Source: Roseitalea sp. (GTDB lineage: Bacteria > Pseudomonadota > Alphaproteobacteria > Rhizobiales > Rhizobiaceae). Taken from it: 64,000 bases of DNA. Below are positions 30,662 to 39,960 of the stretch, one piece after another; position 1 is the stretch's first letter; each line of letters starts with the position of its first letter. The DNA lies in NCBI GenBank assembly GCA_017642895.1, contig JAEPON010000009.1, positions 62,001 to 126,000 on the forward strand, read 5' to 3'. A program made the position numbers and the translations under genes. The notes beneath the pieces are model-generated. The model did no database searches. It saw nothing but the letters and a program-made list of their open reading frames with translations, and was not told the DNA's origin.

Positions 30662-31923
30662 CCACAAACGTCCGCGACAGCTTTGAAACCTGCGTTCGTT
30701 CCTTCGAGGGCACGATCAATATCCTCAGTGTTGTGCGCTGCCGACAGGAACATGTTGTGCCAGGGATGAAGATAAACGCCGTGCTCAAGTGCCGTCGTCG
30801 TGAAGAGGTAGCCTTTTTCCAACTCATCATCGTTGTCGAACAGGACGAGCGGCATCTGGGCCGGGCCAGTCTGGCGAATGCCGATCCCGTGTGTTGCTGC
30901 CTGATCAGCGATGCCGTCACGCAGCTTTTGGCCAAGCCGGGCCATGTGGGTTACCGCATCGAGCCGTCGCAGCTTTTGCAGCGTTGTCATGGCGGCCACC
31001 ATTGGCGCCGCTGCATACCAAAACGATCCTGTGACATACACGTTTTGTACCGCTTCGCGCAGCCATTCCCTGCCTGTTATCGCGGCAATCGGGTGGCCGT
31101 TGCCGAGCGCTTTGCTCCACGCAGACAAGTCTGGCTGCACGCCAAGCGGTTCCCAGCTGCCACCAAGATTCAGGCGAAAGCCGGCGCGGACATCGTCGAG
31201 AATGAGGACCGCGTTGTTGCGGTCCGCCATGGCACGGACGGCGCCTGCAAACTGGCTGGTCGGCATCTCCTGATCGACGCGCGCATCATGTCGAAACGCG
31301 CTCGCGATGATACCGGCCAAATCGTTCCCGGCTTCCTCTGCCGCTGCTTCCAGTGAGGCAACATCGTTGTAAGCGTAACAGATGAGATGGGCCCGGTCCT
31401 CTGCGACAACACCGCCCGGCCAGGGCGTGCACCAAGGAACGGCACCGTGATAAGCACCAGTTGCGACAAGGATTTTGCGTTTCTTGGTCGCGGCCCGCGC
31501 GATCGACACGCAGGCGGTCGTCGCATCAGTTCCGTTCTTGGCAAACATGGCCCAGTCAGCTGCCGGGATCATTTCAACCATCAGTTCGGCCAGATCGACC
31601 ATGGCCTCGCCGGGACCGTTGGCTATGCCCATTCTGACTTGTTGTGCGTTCACCGCAGATTCGACGTCTGGATCATTGTAGCCGAGTATCATGGGGCCGT
31701 AAGCACACATGAAGTCGATATAGGTGTTGCCGTCTACATCGGTCAGGCGCGTTCCTTCCGCCGATTTGAAGAACTGAGGAAAAGCCGGTGGCAAGCGCTT
31801 GGCGCTCATGTGGCCCCACATGCCGCCTGGAATGACTCTCGCCGCCCGGCTGCGCAGTGCGAGATCGTGCGGCATCGGTTTTGGCGGGGTCCGGTTCTGG
31901 AATACCGCTTGCGTCTCTGACAT
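30658..31923 (-). CDS. class III PLP-dependent aminotransferase (GSA-aminomutase-like)
   Basis: 421 residues of the aspartate aminotransferase fold, class III: NTYIDFMCAYGPMILGYNDP, VSIARAATKKRKILV, GAYHGAVPWCT, ILDDVRAGFR (cofactor Asp) and WSKALGNG with the PLP lysine. Closest in look to glutamate-1-semialdehyde aminomutase, but the context is catabolic, so it probably removes an amino group from a substrate feeding OtnK. It is the first gene of the operon and divergent from a GlxA-type regulator 140 bases away. Substrate unknown. Confidence 0.87.
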   Translation of the reverse strand: MSETQAVFQNRTPPKPMPHDLALRSRAARVIPGGMWGHMSAKRLPPAFPQFFKSAEGTRLTDVDGNTYIDFMCAYGPMILGYNDPDVESAVNAQQVRMGIANGPGEAMVDLAELMVEMIPAADWAMFAKNGTDATTACVSIARAATKKRKILVATGAYHGAVPWCTPWPGGVVAEDRAHLICYAYNDVASLEAAAEEAGNDLAGIIASAFRHDARVDQEMPTSQFAGAVRAMADRNNAVLILDDVRAGFRLNLGGSWEPLGVQPDLSAWSKALGNGHPIAAITGREWLREAVQNVYVTGSFWYAAAPMVAAMTTLQKLRRLDAVTHMARLGQKLRDGIADQAATHGIGIRQTGPAQMPLVLFDNDDELEKGYLFTTTALEHGVYLHPWHNMFLSAAHNTEDIDRALEGTNAGFKAVADVCG

Positions 31924-32063
31924 GCCTCACTTCCTTTTGGATCAGGTCAGCGCGGCCGCCAGCCCTTCGGATGTCTGCTCGTTCGCAAGTGAGTGTCACC
32001 GAAACCCGGTTGGCGATTTTGCACTAGATGCAATAAAACCGTCTGGTTGCGAAAGCTCTTGTC

Positions 32064-33128
32064 ATGCCTGACCTCAGCACAGTGCGGCCTGCCGCCATTC
32101 CCGTCAGTGGACGTATCGAGAGCACCGATGCAGCCAGTTCCCCGCTGCGTGCGCGACGTGTGGCGATTTGTTTGTCGGCGGGAATGTCGCTGTCGTCGGC
32201 GTTGATCGCTTGCGCCCCGATGCGTGCCGTCAATTCGGTTCGCGGCGGTGTCTACTATGACATCGTGATGGTTGGCCCGCTGTCCGAACCAGTCCCCACC
32301 GGCATCGGCATCGTTGTTGAGCCGACCGTCAGCTTCGATGATGATCTCATGTTTGATTTGGTGGTGGTTGTCTCGGCCTACGACCAATCAGAAGACTATA
32401 AAAGGTCTTTGCTGCGCTTCCTCAGGCGGCAAGCCCTGCACGGAGCGGAAATCTGCGGCATCGACATGGGGGTGGTCCTTGTTGCCGAGGCCGGATTGCT
32501 GGTCGATCATCGCGCTGCGGTTCACTGGGAGGTGGTTGACGCAGTTGCCGATCGCTTTGCGTCCGTTGAGTTTTGCGACGACGTTTATGTCATTGACAGA
32601 AACCGGTTCAGTTGTGGTGGCCACATGGCGTGCAAGGATCTCTTCCTTGCTGTAATCGAACGGCATCACGGCGCAGATGTTGCCAAAGCGGCAGCCAACA
32701 ACATGCAGGGCGGCCCGTTGCGACCGGCCGACACCCGGCAGAGCAACCCGCTGAGTTGGGATCCGACGATCTGCAATCCACACCTGCGGCAAGCTATCGA
32801 CATCATGCAGGAAAATGTCGAAGAACCACTGGCTGTTCCGAGTATTGCCGGTCAGATCGGCATTTCAGTAAGACAATTGCAAAACCTCAGCCGGCAGCAC
32901 TTCGGCGAAACCCTGTCCGAACGCTATCTTGCGATCCGGCTGAATGCGGCGCGCTACATGTTGATGTATGGTGATATGTCGATCACCGGGGTCGCGATTG
33001 CGAGCGGCTTCAGCTCGTCCGCCATCTTCTCGCGTGCCTTTCGCAGGCGATTCAACATGACGGCGAGCCAGTACCGCAGCGATTTTAAAAGCAGATTTTC
33101 CAGGCCCTATTTTGTGTCGAGCAGTTGA
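32064..33128 (+). CDS. GlxA-family AraC-type regulator (copy 1)
   Basis: 354 residues: an N-terminal DJ-1/PfpI-like (class I glutamine amidotransferase-like) domain at about 30-215 and a C-terminal AraC helix-turn-helix pair at about 245-340 (VPSIAGQIGISVRQLQNLSR, MSITGVAIASGFSSSAIFSRAFRRRF). GlxA-type regulators usually control use of amines or amino acids. It is divergent from the aminotransferase operon, so control of that operon is the natural inference. A second paralogue follows. No good ribosome binding site precedes ATG 32064. Confidence 0.88.
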   Translation: MPDLSTVRPAAIPVSGRIESTDAASSPLRARRVAICLSAGMSLSSALIACAPMRAVNSVRGGVYYDIVMVGPLSEPVPTGIGIVVEPTVSFDDDLMFDLVVVVSAYDQSEDYKRSLLRFLRRQALHGAEICGIDMGVVLVAEAGLLVDHRAAVHWEVVDAVADRFASVEFCDDVYVIDRNRFSCGGHMACKDLFLAVIERHHGADVAKAAANNMQGGPLRPADTRQSNPLSWDPTICNPHLRQAIDIMQENVEEPLAVPSIAGQIGISVRQLQNLSRQHFGETLSERYLAIRLNAARYMLMYGDMSITGVAIASGFSSSAIFSRAFRRRFNMTASQYRSDFKSRFSRPYFVSSS

Positions 33129-33340
33129 TGTCTATTTGGTTGTTCCGACGGTCACCAGTATTGAATTGCCCTCAGCCGGCCGCCATCAGCGTGAGGCAGT
33201 TTTCAACGTTATTCGCGACCGTGGCAGTCTCGGTCAGCCGATTATCTGCGGTTCGCACCGGTTACAGGAGATGGGCTGACGAGACGCGTCCTTTTTGACG
33301 GCTTGACCTACAATGTTGCGAACCGGTTCAATCAGTGATC

Positions 33341-34369
33341 ATGGAACCTCGCCAAACGATCTCGGTGGTGCGCAGAGCCGACGGCGGCCCGAAGCAAAAG
33401 CGCATCGGCATCGCCGTCAGCCCGCGATCGGCGATGACCGCACTGCTTCTGGCATGCGAACCGATGCGTGCAGTCAATCGTTTTTTTCAAAGCCCGGTCT
33501 ATGACCTGGTCTTTGTCGCCGCGTCGTTGGCATCCGTTCGCTGTGATGAGGGTATGATCGTCAAACCTGCGGCGACATTCGATGAAATCGATATCGACTT
33601 TGATCTGGTTGTCGTAGCTGCGCCGCCCGGCTGGAGTAGACAGGCTTCGCTGCTGCGATGGCTACACCTGCACGCGCAACGTGGGGCAGACCTGTGCGGG
33701 CTTGCAGGCGGCGTCTTGTGCTTGGCACAGGCTGGTTTGTTGGACGGTTATCGTGCGGCCGTTCACATATCGCAACGCGCCATTGTAGTCGATCGATGCA
33801 AACGGGTTCGAGTGACCGACAGCGTTTATTCGGTCGACGGAAACCGGCTGACAAGCGCCGGTGATATGGCGACCAACGATCTCTTTCTCACCGTGATCGA
33901 GCGCGACCATGGAGTTGAAATGGCCCGTTTTGCCGAAGCGGATATCATTTCGCCGCCAGCGCGCCCACCAGGAACACTTGGAGTACCATCGGCGAGACAG
34001 ACACAAACAAACCAACACCATCACATCCGGTGGGCGCTGGAACTCATGGAGGCCAACGTCGGCAAACCCCTGAGCATTCAGGAGATTGCCGACCAACTGG
34101 GCGTTTCGGTGCGGCAATTGCAATTGCTGAGCCGGAGGCACTGCGACGAGACGTTATCAAATCAGTATCTTGATGTTCGGCTGAACGCTGCGCAGCACAT
34201 GCTGATGTACAGTGACAAATCGATTGTCGAGATCGCCGCCGAGACCGGTTTCAGTTCGACGTCGACGTTTGGCCGTGCGTTCAAGCGCAGGTTGCGAACG
34301 AATCCCGGTCGCTTTCGTGCGTCACACGGCCGTGCCGGCTCACAACCATTGGTGGAGAGGGGGCCGTGA
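33341..34369 (+). CDS. GlxA-family AraC-type regulator (copy 2)
   Basis: 342 residues, paralogous to the preceding gene over its whole length: PfpI-like domain with LLACEPMRAVNRFF and AGLLDGYRAAVHI, then an AraC domain (IQEIADQLGVSVRQLQLLSRR, SIVEIAAETGFSSTSTFGRAFKRR). ATG 33341 or the in-frame GTG 33335 could start it. The 212-base gap before it is free of genes. Two diverged sensors next to one operon suggest either two inducers or subfunctionalisation after tandem duplication. Confidence 0.87.
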   Translation: MEPRQTISVVRRADGGPKQKRIGIAVSPRSAMTALLLACEPMRAVNRFFQSPVYDLVFVAASLASVRCDEGMIVKPAATFDEIDIDFDLVVVAAPPGWSRQASLLRWLHLHAQRGADLCGLAGGVLCLAQAGLLDGYRAAVHISQRAIVVDRCKRVRVTDSVYSVDGNRLTSAGDMATNDLFLTVIERDHGVEMARFAEADIISPPARPPGTLGVPSARQTQTNQHHHIRWALELMEANVGKPLSIQEIADQLGVSVRQLQLLSRRHCDETLSNQYLDVRLNAAQHMLMYSDKSIVEIAAETGFSSTSTFGRAFKRRLRTNPGRFRASHGRAGSQPLVERGP

Positions 34370-34474
34370 GCACGTGCAATGCGCCGCGCTCACCAAAGGT
34401 GCCTGTCATGCCGCTGCTCTCGGGCGGCTTGTAGCCATATCGAAAAGGGAGTCTCGCAAGCGTTTTTCTGATGT

Positions 34475-34508
<34 letters not shown>

Positions 34509-34584
34509 GATGAATACTGATCTTGCGGTATCTGAGCGGCAGCCGAAACTGTCTCCATGGTTTGATCGGGCTGTTTGCCAATCA

Positions 34585-35265
34585 TCAAGTCTGATCCGCA
34601 AAGCGACGCCGCGATGCAAGAACGTGCTCGCGCATGGCGGTTTCGGCAGCTTTCGGATCGCTTGCTGCGATTGCTTCGAGCAGCCGTCCATGTTCGGTGT
34701 TGGCTTCAGACGTGGCGCGCGCATGGAAGTGCAGCCTGAACAAATGAACATGTGTATTGAGACGCGCCAAGGCTTCATGAACCAGCTCGTTGCCCGAGTT
34801 CTGAGCGATCAGGTCATGAAACTGCCCGTCAAGACTGGCGAACGCCCCATAACCATCGGGAGTGCTGGCATCGACATCTCTCATGCTCGCGTCGAGTGCC
34901 TGGAGCTGGGCAAACTGGTCGTTGGTAACGTTTGTCGCGGCCATTGATGCCGCATATGGTTCCAGCAACAGTCGCAGATCATAAAGGTGAGCGAGCCTTG
35001 CCCGGTCGATCTGGTTCGCGGCGCTGTATCCGATCAGATGGGTCTTCACCACAAGTCCCTGCGCTTCCAGCCGGGACAAGGCCTCGCGGATGGGCGTATG
35101 AGAAATCCCCATCTCCCGAACCAGATTGTCGATCGATATCCGCGCTCCAGGCGGGATGTTTTGCGACATCAATTGGGCATAGAGCCTTTCATGGACTTCA
35201 TCCGCCAATCTGGCAGGCCGTCTGATCTTCGGGCCGTTGCGCTTCTGATCCTCGGGTTCCGGCAA
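34585..35265 (-). CDS. GntR-family regulator, FCD (FadR-type) subfamily
   Basis: 226 residues: a GntR winged helix at about 20-85 (DEVHERLYAQLMSQNIPPGARISI, LVREMGISHTPIREALSRLEAQGLV) and an FCD helical effector domain at about 95-215 with metal-ligand type residues (LDGQFHDLIAQNS, HVHLFRLHF, EHGRLLEAI). FCD regulators respond to organic acids or sugar acids. It is divergent from the three-dehydrogenase operon starting at 35349, its probable target. Palindrome-like sites at 35322-35346 lie between them. Confidence 0.92.
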   Translation of the reverse strand: MPEPEDQKRNGPKIRRPARLADEVHERLYAQLMSQNIPPGARISIDNLVREMGISHTPIREALSRLEAQGLVVKTHLIGYSAANQIDRARLAHLYDLRLLLEPYAASMAATNVTNDQFAQLQALDASMRDVDASTPDGYGAFASLDGQFHDLIAQNSGNELVHEALARLNTHVHLFRLHFHARATSEANTEHGRLLEAIAASDPKAAETAMREHVLASRRRFADQT

Positions 35266-35321
35266 TTTTTCTCATCCTCGCTTGACTTCATGCAAGCTAT
35301 ACAAATAGCTTCCGATATACA

Positions 35322-35346
35322 ATCCGATAGGATATAGGATAAATCC
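35322..35346. promoter_or_regulatory. putative GntR operator, TAGGAT-type repeats
   Basis: Two overlapping near-palindromes, ATCCGATAGGAT (35322-35333) and GGATAAATCC (35337-35346), lie in the divergent intergenic region just before the dehydrogenase start. A related perfect palindrome precedes the other GntR-linked operon at 39876-39887. Confidence 0.45.
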
Positions 35347-35348
35347 TG

Positions 35349-36359
35349 ATGCTTGTTCCGGCTGACGAGGTTGCTCAAACCGCCCTGCGCGCATTGTCCG
35401 CTGTCGCGCCGCCTGAGCATGCCAGAGATCAGGCCGATCATCTGATTGAAGCTGAACTGCGGGGCATTTCTTCTCACGGAATTCTACGACTTCCCCGGAT
35501 CCTGCGCCGCATATCGAACAAGGTCGCAGATCCGGGTGCGACCGGAGACCATGTCTGGAGAAGCGAAGGTTTCCTTGCGGTCGATGGCCAAAAAGGACTG
35601 GGGCCCGTTGTGGCGCTGCGCGCGATCGATGCGCTCGAGCAGCGTGTCAAACAGACTGGAATAGCAGTCGCTGCCATCAACAACTCAAACCATATCGGAA
35701 TGCTCGGATATTACGCCGAGCGCGCCGCGCGCCGTGGTCATTCGATGATCATCCTGTCGACCAGCGAAGCGCTGGTCCACCCTTGGGGCGGGAGGAGGGC
35801 CATGATCGGTACCAACCCGATCGCCATCGGTCTCCCAATTGGCCGTGAAGAGATATTCATGATGGATACCGCTACCGGCGTTGTGTCGATGGGGGAGATT
35901 CACGACAGGGCAAATCGAGGAGAACCGATCCCCATCGGTTGGGCCGTCGACAAAGAGGGTAATCCCACAACGGACGCCAGTGCGGCGAAGTCGGGTGCGA
36001 TTGCGCCGTTTGGTGGCGCCAAGGGCTACGCGCTGGGGCTGGCGTTCGAGCTGCTGGTCACAAGCCTCGCCGGGGCTGCAGTGGGGCGACGGGTTGTCGG
36101 AACACTCGATGATGATCGCATTTGCAACAAGGGCGACCTCATCATTCTGATCGACGGACCTTCCACAGACCTTCGTGCCTATCTGGAGGCGCTGCGTTCG
36201 GAGGAGCCGGCGGATGGCTTTGCTGAAGTCATCATTCCCGGTGAGCGCGGTCGTGAGGCGCGAGCGCAGCGGCTTCGTGACGGAATAGAGGTGCCGGATC
36301 AGTTGTGGCGGGAAATCTGCGGCTTTGACGGCGTCGCGACCGGAGGGTTGAAAAAATGA
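35349..36359 (+). CDS. malate/lactate dehydrogenase (Ldh2) family oxidoreductase
   Basis: 336 residues of the NAD(P)-dependent Ldh2/MdhII/ureidoglycolate dehydrogenase family. Family marks are SSHGILRLPRILRRI with the catalytic His, NNSNHIGMLGYYAERAA, and MIGTNPIAIGLP. These enzymes oxidise 2-hydroxy acids such as malate, lactate, sulfolactate or ureidoglycolate. The stop overlaps the next start (ATGA at 36356). First gene of a three-gene oxidoreductase operon divergent from a GntR regulator. Substrate not readable. Confidence 0.9.
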   Translation: MLVPADEVAQTALRALSAVAPPEHARDQADHLIEAELRGISSHGILRLPRILRRISNKVADPGATGDHVWRSEGFLAVDGQKGLGPVVALRAIDALEQRVKQTGIAVAAINNSNHIGMLGYYAERAARRGHSMIILSTSEALVHPWGGRRAMIGTNPIAIGLPIGREEIFMMDTATGVVSMGEIHDRANRGEPIPIGWAVDKEGNPTTDASAAKSGAIAPFGGAKGYALGLAFELLVTSLAGAAVGRRVVGTLDDDRICNKGDLIILIDGPSTDLRAYLEALRSEEPADGFAEVIIPGERGREARAQRLRDGIEVPDQLWREICGFDGVATGGLKK

Positions 36360-37585
36360 CCGTCAAGGACGCAATTGGCGTGATGCGAGCGCCCGATCAT
36401 CTGGTCTTCGGAGTTGGGCAGCGCAAAGCCGTGGCTGACTATGTGGCGGCGCTGGGCCGGTCTGCACTTCTTGTCACCGATGAGCGAATGGCCGCTGATC
36501 CCGAATTCGGCAAGATGCGTTCAGCCATTCTAGCCCAAGGCGTTGCAATCGATGTGTTTGCCGGTGTCGAGCCGGAACTTCCGGTCGCCTGCGTTAAAGA
36601 AGCTGCAAAGGCTGGTAAGGCAGTGGATGTTGTCGTGGGAATTGGCGGCGGCAGTTGTCTGGATGCTGCCAAATGCACTGCCCTTCTTGCACAACACGGG
36701 GGCAGCCCGTCAGACTATTACGGGGAGTACAAGGTTCCCGGGCCGATACATCCCGTGATTGCGGTTCCGACGACGGCCGGGACCGGGTCCGAAGTCACCC
36801 CCGTTGCTGTGGTCGATGACCCTGAACGGGCATTGAAGGTCGGAATATCCAGTCCTTACCTTATCCCCGCCGTCGCGATCTGTGACCCTGAACTGACATT
36901 AAGTTGCCCACCCGGACTGACCGCAGCGTCGGGCGCTGACGCCCTCACACACGCGATCGAGGCATTCACTGCGCTGCGCCGACCGGCGGATGACCGTTTG
37001 TCTGTCGATCATGTCTTCGTGGGCAAAAACACGTTCAGCGATATGCATGCGCTTGAGGCGATCCGGTTGATCGGGGGGCACCTTGTGCGTGCGGTCGAGA
37101 ACGGTTCCGATCTGGAGGCGCGCACGCAGGTGATGCTGGGCTCAACCTTGGCCGGGTTGGCCTTCGGCGCAGCGGGAACAGCAGCAGCGCATGCGATCCA
37201 GTATCCTGTTGGAGCACTGACGCACACCGCGCACGGACTTGGTGTCGCAACGCTCCTTCCTTACGTGATGAACTGGAACCAACCGGCATGCGGAGACACT
37301 TATGTCGCGGTGGGCCGGGCGTTGGGGGTGTCCGGCAGTTGCACCCCTGACGCTGCAATTGCGGCTGTTGCTGACCTTTTCGATCGCATCGGCATTCCGA
37401 AGACTCTGGCCGAACTTGGCGTCAGCGCGGACAGCCAGGCGGAAGTGGTTCGACTTTCACTGAGCGTTGAAAGACTGATCAAGAACAATCCGCGCCCGTT
37501 GGATGAAAAAGGAATGGTGGAATTGGTTGGCGATGCCCTTCAAGGCCGCCGAACAAGACATGCCATAGAGGAGAGAGCCGAATGA
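36356..37585 (+). CDS. iron-containing alcohol dehydrogenase
   Basis: 409 residues of the group III alcohol dehydrogenase family: NAD-binding VVGIGGGSCLDAAKC, PTTAGTGSEVTPVAV, metal ligands in GADALTHAIEAFTAL and in HTAHGLGVA. It would interconvert an alcohol and an aldehyde (or hydroxy acid and semialdehyde). It is coupled by ATGA overlaps to the genes on both sides. An aldehyde dehydrogenase directly follows, suggesting alcohol to aldehyde to acid oxidation. Confidence 0.93.
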   Translation: MTVKDAIGVMRAPDHLVFGVGQRKAVADYVAALGRSALLVTDERMAADPEFGKMRSAILAQGVAIDVFAGVEPELPVACVKEAAKAGKAVDVVVGIGGGSCLDAAKCTALLAQHGGSPSDYYGEYKVPGPIHPVIAVPTTAGTGSEVTPVAVVDDPERALKVGISSPYLIPAVAICDPELTLSCPPGLTAASGADALTHAIEAFTALRRPADDRLSVDHVFVGKNTFSDMHALEAIRLIGGHLVRAVENGSDLEARTQVMLGSTLAGLAFGAAGTAAAHAIQYPVGALTHTAHGLGVATLLPYVMNWNQPACGDTYVAVGRALGVSGSCTPDAAIAAVADLFDRIGIPKTLAELGVSADSQAEVVRLSLSVERLIKNNPRPLDEKGMVELVGDALQGRRTRHAIEERAE

Positions 37586-39057
37586 ATGCTCCAGATCAGA
37601 ACATGGCGCATGAGCAAAACACCGGGGCGCAATACCGCAAGCTGTGGATTGCGGGTGACTGGCGCCAAGGACAAGGGGGATACCCGATCCCGGTGATCGA
37701 CCCGTCTACCGGCAGAGAGATCGGGCACGTCGACGATGCATCCGTTTCCGATGCGCTGGAGGCGGTCAGCGCTGCGCAGGACGCTCTGGCCAGTTGGTCC
37801 GCCACGGCACCACGAGAGAAATCGGAGATACTGCGCCGGTGCTTCGACATCATGATGCAGCGCAAGGCCGAGCTTGCGCATCTGATCAGCTTGGAGAACG
37901 GCAAATCGCTGAAAGACGCTCAAGGCGAAGTCTCCTATGCAGCCGAATTCTTCCGCTGGTTCGCCGAAGAGGCGGTTCGGCTCAATGGTGAACTCAACAC
38001 CGCACCTTCTGGGTCGAACCGGATCATCGTGATCCATCAGCCCATCGGGGTATCGCTACTGATCACGCCGTGGAATTTTCCGGCTGCCATGGCGACCAGG
38101 AAGATTGCGCCGGCGCTTGCGGCTGGTTGCACATGTGTTCTGAAGCCCGCGACCGAAACGCCGCTCACTGCCTATGCGCTCGCCGACATCTGTACGGAGG
38201 CCGGCGTGCCCTCTGGAGTGATCAATGTGCTGACGACGGCAAGGGCAGGAAAGACCGTCAGCGCGATGCTTCATGATCCGCGGATTCGAAAACTGTCGTT
38301 CACCGGCTCCACCGAAGTCGGAAGGCTGTTGCTGCGGGAAGCGGCAGATTGCGTTGTGTCCTGCTCGATGGAACTGGGTGGCAATGCCCCGTTTGTGGTG
38401 TTTGAGGACGCCGATATCGATGCCGCCGTCGAAGGTGCCATGATCGCGAAGATGCGCAATGGGGGAGAGGCATGCACGGCCGCCAACCGTTTCATCGTGC
38501 ATTCTTACGTTGCCGAACACTTCTCAAAAGCCCTGTCCGAGCACATGTCCGCGTTGAAAGTCGGACCGGGATATGATGCGCAGAGCGACTGCGGCCCATT
38601 GATCAATGCCGAAGCGGTTGAACGGATGGGAGAGCTTGTCGCGGACGCTGTTCAGCGTGGAGCACGTGTGTTGACTGGGGGGCGTGCCGCTGACGGACAA
38701 GGCTTCTACTTCCCGCCAACTGTTCTCACCGATGTGGCCAAAGATGCCGAAATCGGCTCGGTCGAGATTTTTGGTCCTGTCGCTCCGATTGCGACGTTTA
38801 CGACCGAAGAAGAAGCCATCGAGATGGCAAACGACACCGAGTATGGATTGATTTCCTATATCTATACCGGCGACTTTGCCAGAGGTCTTCGCGTTTCAGA
38901 AAAAATGGAAAGCGGCATGGTGGCGCTGAACCGGGGACTGGTTTCCGATCCGGCCGCGCCTTTTGGTGGGTCAAAGCAGAGCGGTCTCGGCCGTGAGGGT
39001 TCGCACCACGGCATACGGGAGTTTTGCGAAGTGAAGTACATTGCGGCGAGTTGGTAG
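37582..39057 (+). CDS. NAD(P)-dependent aldehyde dehydrogenase (succinate-semialdehyde dehydrogenase type)
   Basis: 491 residues with the full aldehyde dehydrogenase set: [33 protein letters not shown] cofactor loop, catalytic Glu in [10 protein letters not shown] and catalytic Cys in [11 protein letters not shown], ending [24 protein letters not shown], the pattern typical of GabD-like enzymes. Start ATG 37582 has GAGGAGAGAG upstream and overlaps the previous stop. Probably oxidises a semialdehyde made by the alcohol dehydrogenase. Confidence 0.93.
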   Translation: MNAPDQNMAHEQNTGAQYRKLWIAGDWRQGQGGYPIPVIDPSTGREIGHVDDASVSDALEAVSAAQDALASWSATAPREKSEILRRCFDIMMQRKAELAHLISLENGKSLKDAQGEVSYAAEFFRWFAEEAVRLNGELNTAPSGSNRIIVIHQPIGVSLLITPWNFPAAMATRKIAPALAAGCTCVLKPATETPLTAYALADICTEAGVPSGVINVLTTARAGKTVSAMLHDPRIRKLSFTGSTEVGRLLLREAADCVVSCSMELGGNAPFVVFEDADIDAAVEGAMIAKMRNGGEACTAANRFIVHSYVAEHFSKALSEHMSALKVGPGYDAQSDCGPLINAEAVERMGELVADAVQRGARVLTGGRAADGQGFYFPPTVLTDVAKDAEIGSVEIFGPVAPIATFTTEEEAIEMANDTEYGLISYIYTGDFARGLRVSEKMESGMVALNRGLVSDPAAPFGGSKQSGLGREGSHHGIREFCEVKYIAASW

Positions 39058-39074
39058 CAACACGGCTTCCAAAG

Positions 39075-39094
39075 CGATCAGGTCTTACTGATCG
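39075..39094 (+). terminator. stem-loop after the dehydrogenase operon
   Basis: CGATCAG (39075-39081) pairs perfectly with CTGATCG (39088-39094) around six bases, 17 bases past the stop codon. There is no T-run, so it may be a weak or rho-assisted terminator. Confidence 0.35.
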
Positions 39095-39161
39095 TGCCTG
39101 TCTTGGCATGTCAGGCGGGCTGCGGTAGCGTAATGACGTGCCGCCCATCCTCGGAAAGGTC

Positions 39162-39830
39162 ATGGATAAGCCTGTCAAATCCACCGGTCCTGGGGCGCTC
39201 CCGCATTATACCCGCATCAGGGATCAACTTCGTAGCGACATCGTCGACGGTCTTTTCAAGGGCGACGAGCGTCTCGTCTTGGCTGGACTTTGCGAGCGCT
39301 ACGGTGTCTCGATGCCCCCCATCCGCGAAGCGTTGAACCAGCTTCAGGTCGAAGGCCTCGTTGTTATCGAACCCAACCGTGGCGCCCGCGTTCGCGAAAT
39401 CACCTCTGATTTTATAAAAGATATATTTGATATCCGTATTCTCCTTGAGCCTGCGCTTCTGGTTCGCAGCCTACCATCACTGACTGAAGCCGACTTTTCA
39501 GACCTCTTTGAGATACAAGAGCAATTTGAGGAAGCCATCTCGCAGGGCGACCGCAGCAGGATGCTTGCCGGCAATGACAGGTTTCACCACCGAATCTATC
39601 GCGTTGATCCCAACCGTGAAGCGATACGCCTGATGCGGCAGCACGATGCGGTCATTGGAACCATGCGGCGGCGCTTTGGTTACAAAGCTGATCGGCTCGA
39701 GCAGATCATTTACGAGCATCATGCTATTTTGAGGGCTTGCCGAAATCGCGATGCTGATCTGGCGGCCGCCATTGCCACAAGTCACATCCGAAATTCCGTC
39801 ACAGACCTGATCGACCTTACAGCTTCTTGA
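39162..39830 (+). CDS. GntR-family regulator, FCD subfamily
   Basis: 222 residues from ATG 39162, which has GGAAAGG upstream; the frame is open a few codons further to 39138. Winged helix at about 15-80 (ICERYGVSMPPIREALNQLQVEGLVVIEPN region) and an FCD domain behind it (AGNDRFHHRIYRV, YEHHAILRACRNRD). It lies directly upstream of, and on the same strand as, the enolase/ABC operon, with a perfect palindrome (39876-39887) in between, so it is the likely regulator of that operon. Confidence 0.91.
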   Translation: MDKPVKSTGPGALPHYTRIRDQLRSDIVDGLFKGDERLVLAGLCERYGVSMPPIREALNQLQVEGLVVIEPNRGARVREITSDFIKDIFDIRILLEPALLVRSLPSLTEADFSDLFEIQEQFEEAISQGDRSRMLAGNDRFHHRIYRVDPNREAIRLMRQHDAVIGTMRRRFGYKADRLEQIIYEHHAILRACRNRDADLAAAIATSHIRNSVTDLIDLTAS

Positions 39831-39875
39831 ACGACGTCGCTTCCCGCGCATTGCGGAAAGGTCTCGAAGAATCCG

Positions 39876-39922
39876 ATCCTATAGGATTTTTGTTGACATC
39901 GCGCGTCTTTCATTATTTTATA
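39876..39922 (+). promoter_or_regulatory. promoter and palindromic operator of the enolase/ABC operon
   Basis: A perfect 12-base palindrome ATCCTATAGGAT (39876-39887) sits five bases upstream of a consensus -35 TTGACA (39893-39898), followed after 17-18 bases by an AT-rich TTTATA (39917-39922) serving as -10. The next start codon is 38 bases downstream with GGGAGGAG as ribosome binding site. Confidence 0.6.
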
Positions 39923-39960
39923 AAATCTGAGAAAAATCTGCTTCAGGGAGGAGCGCAGCC

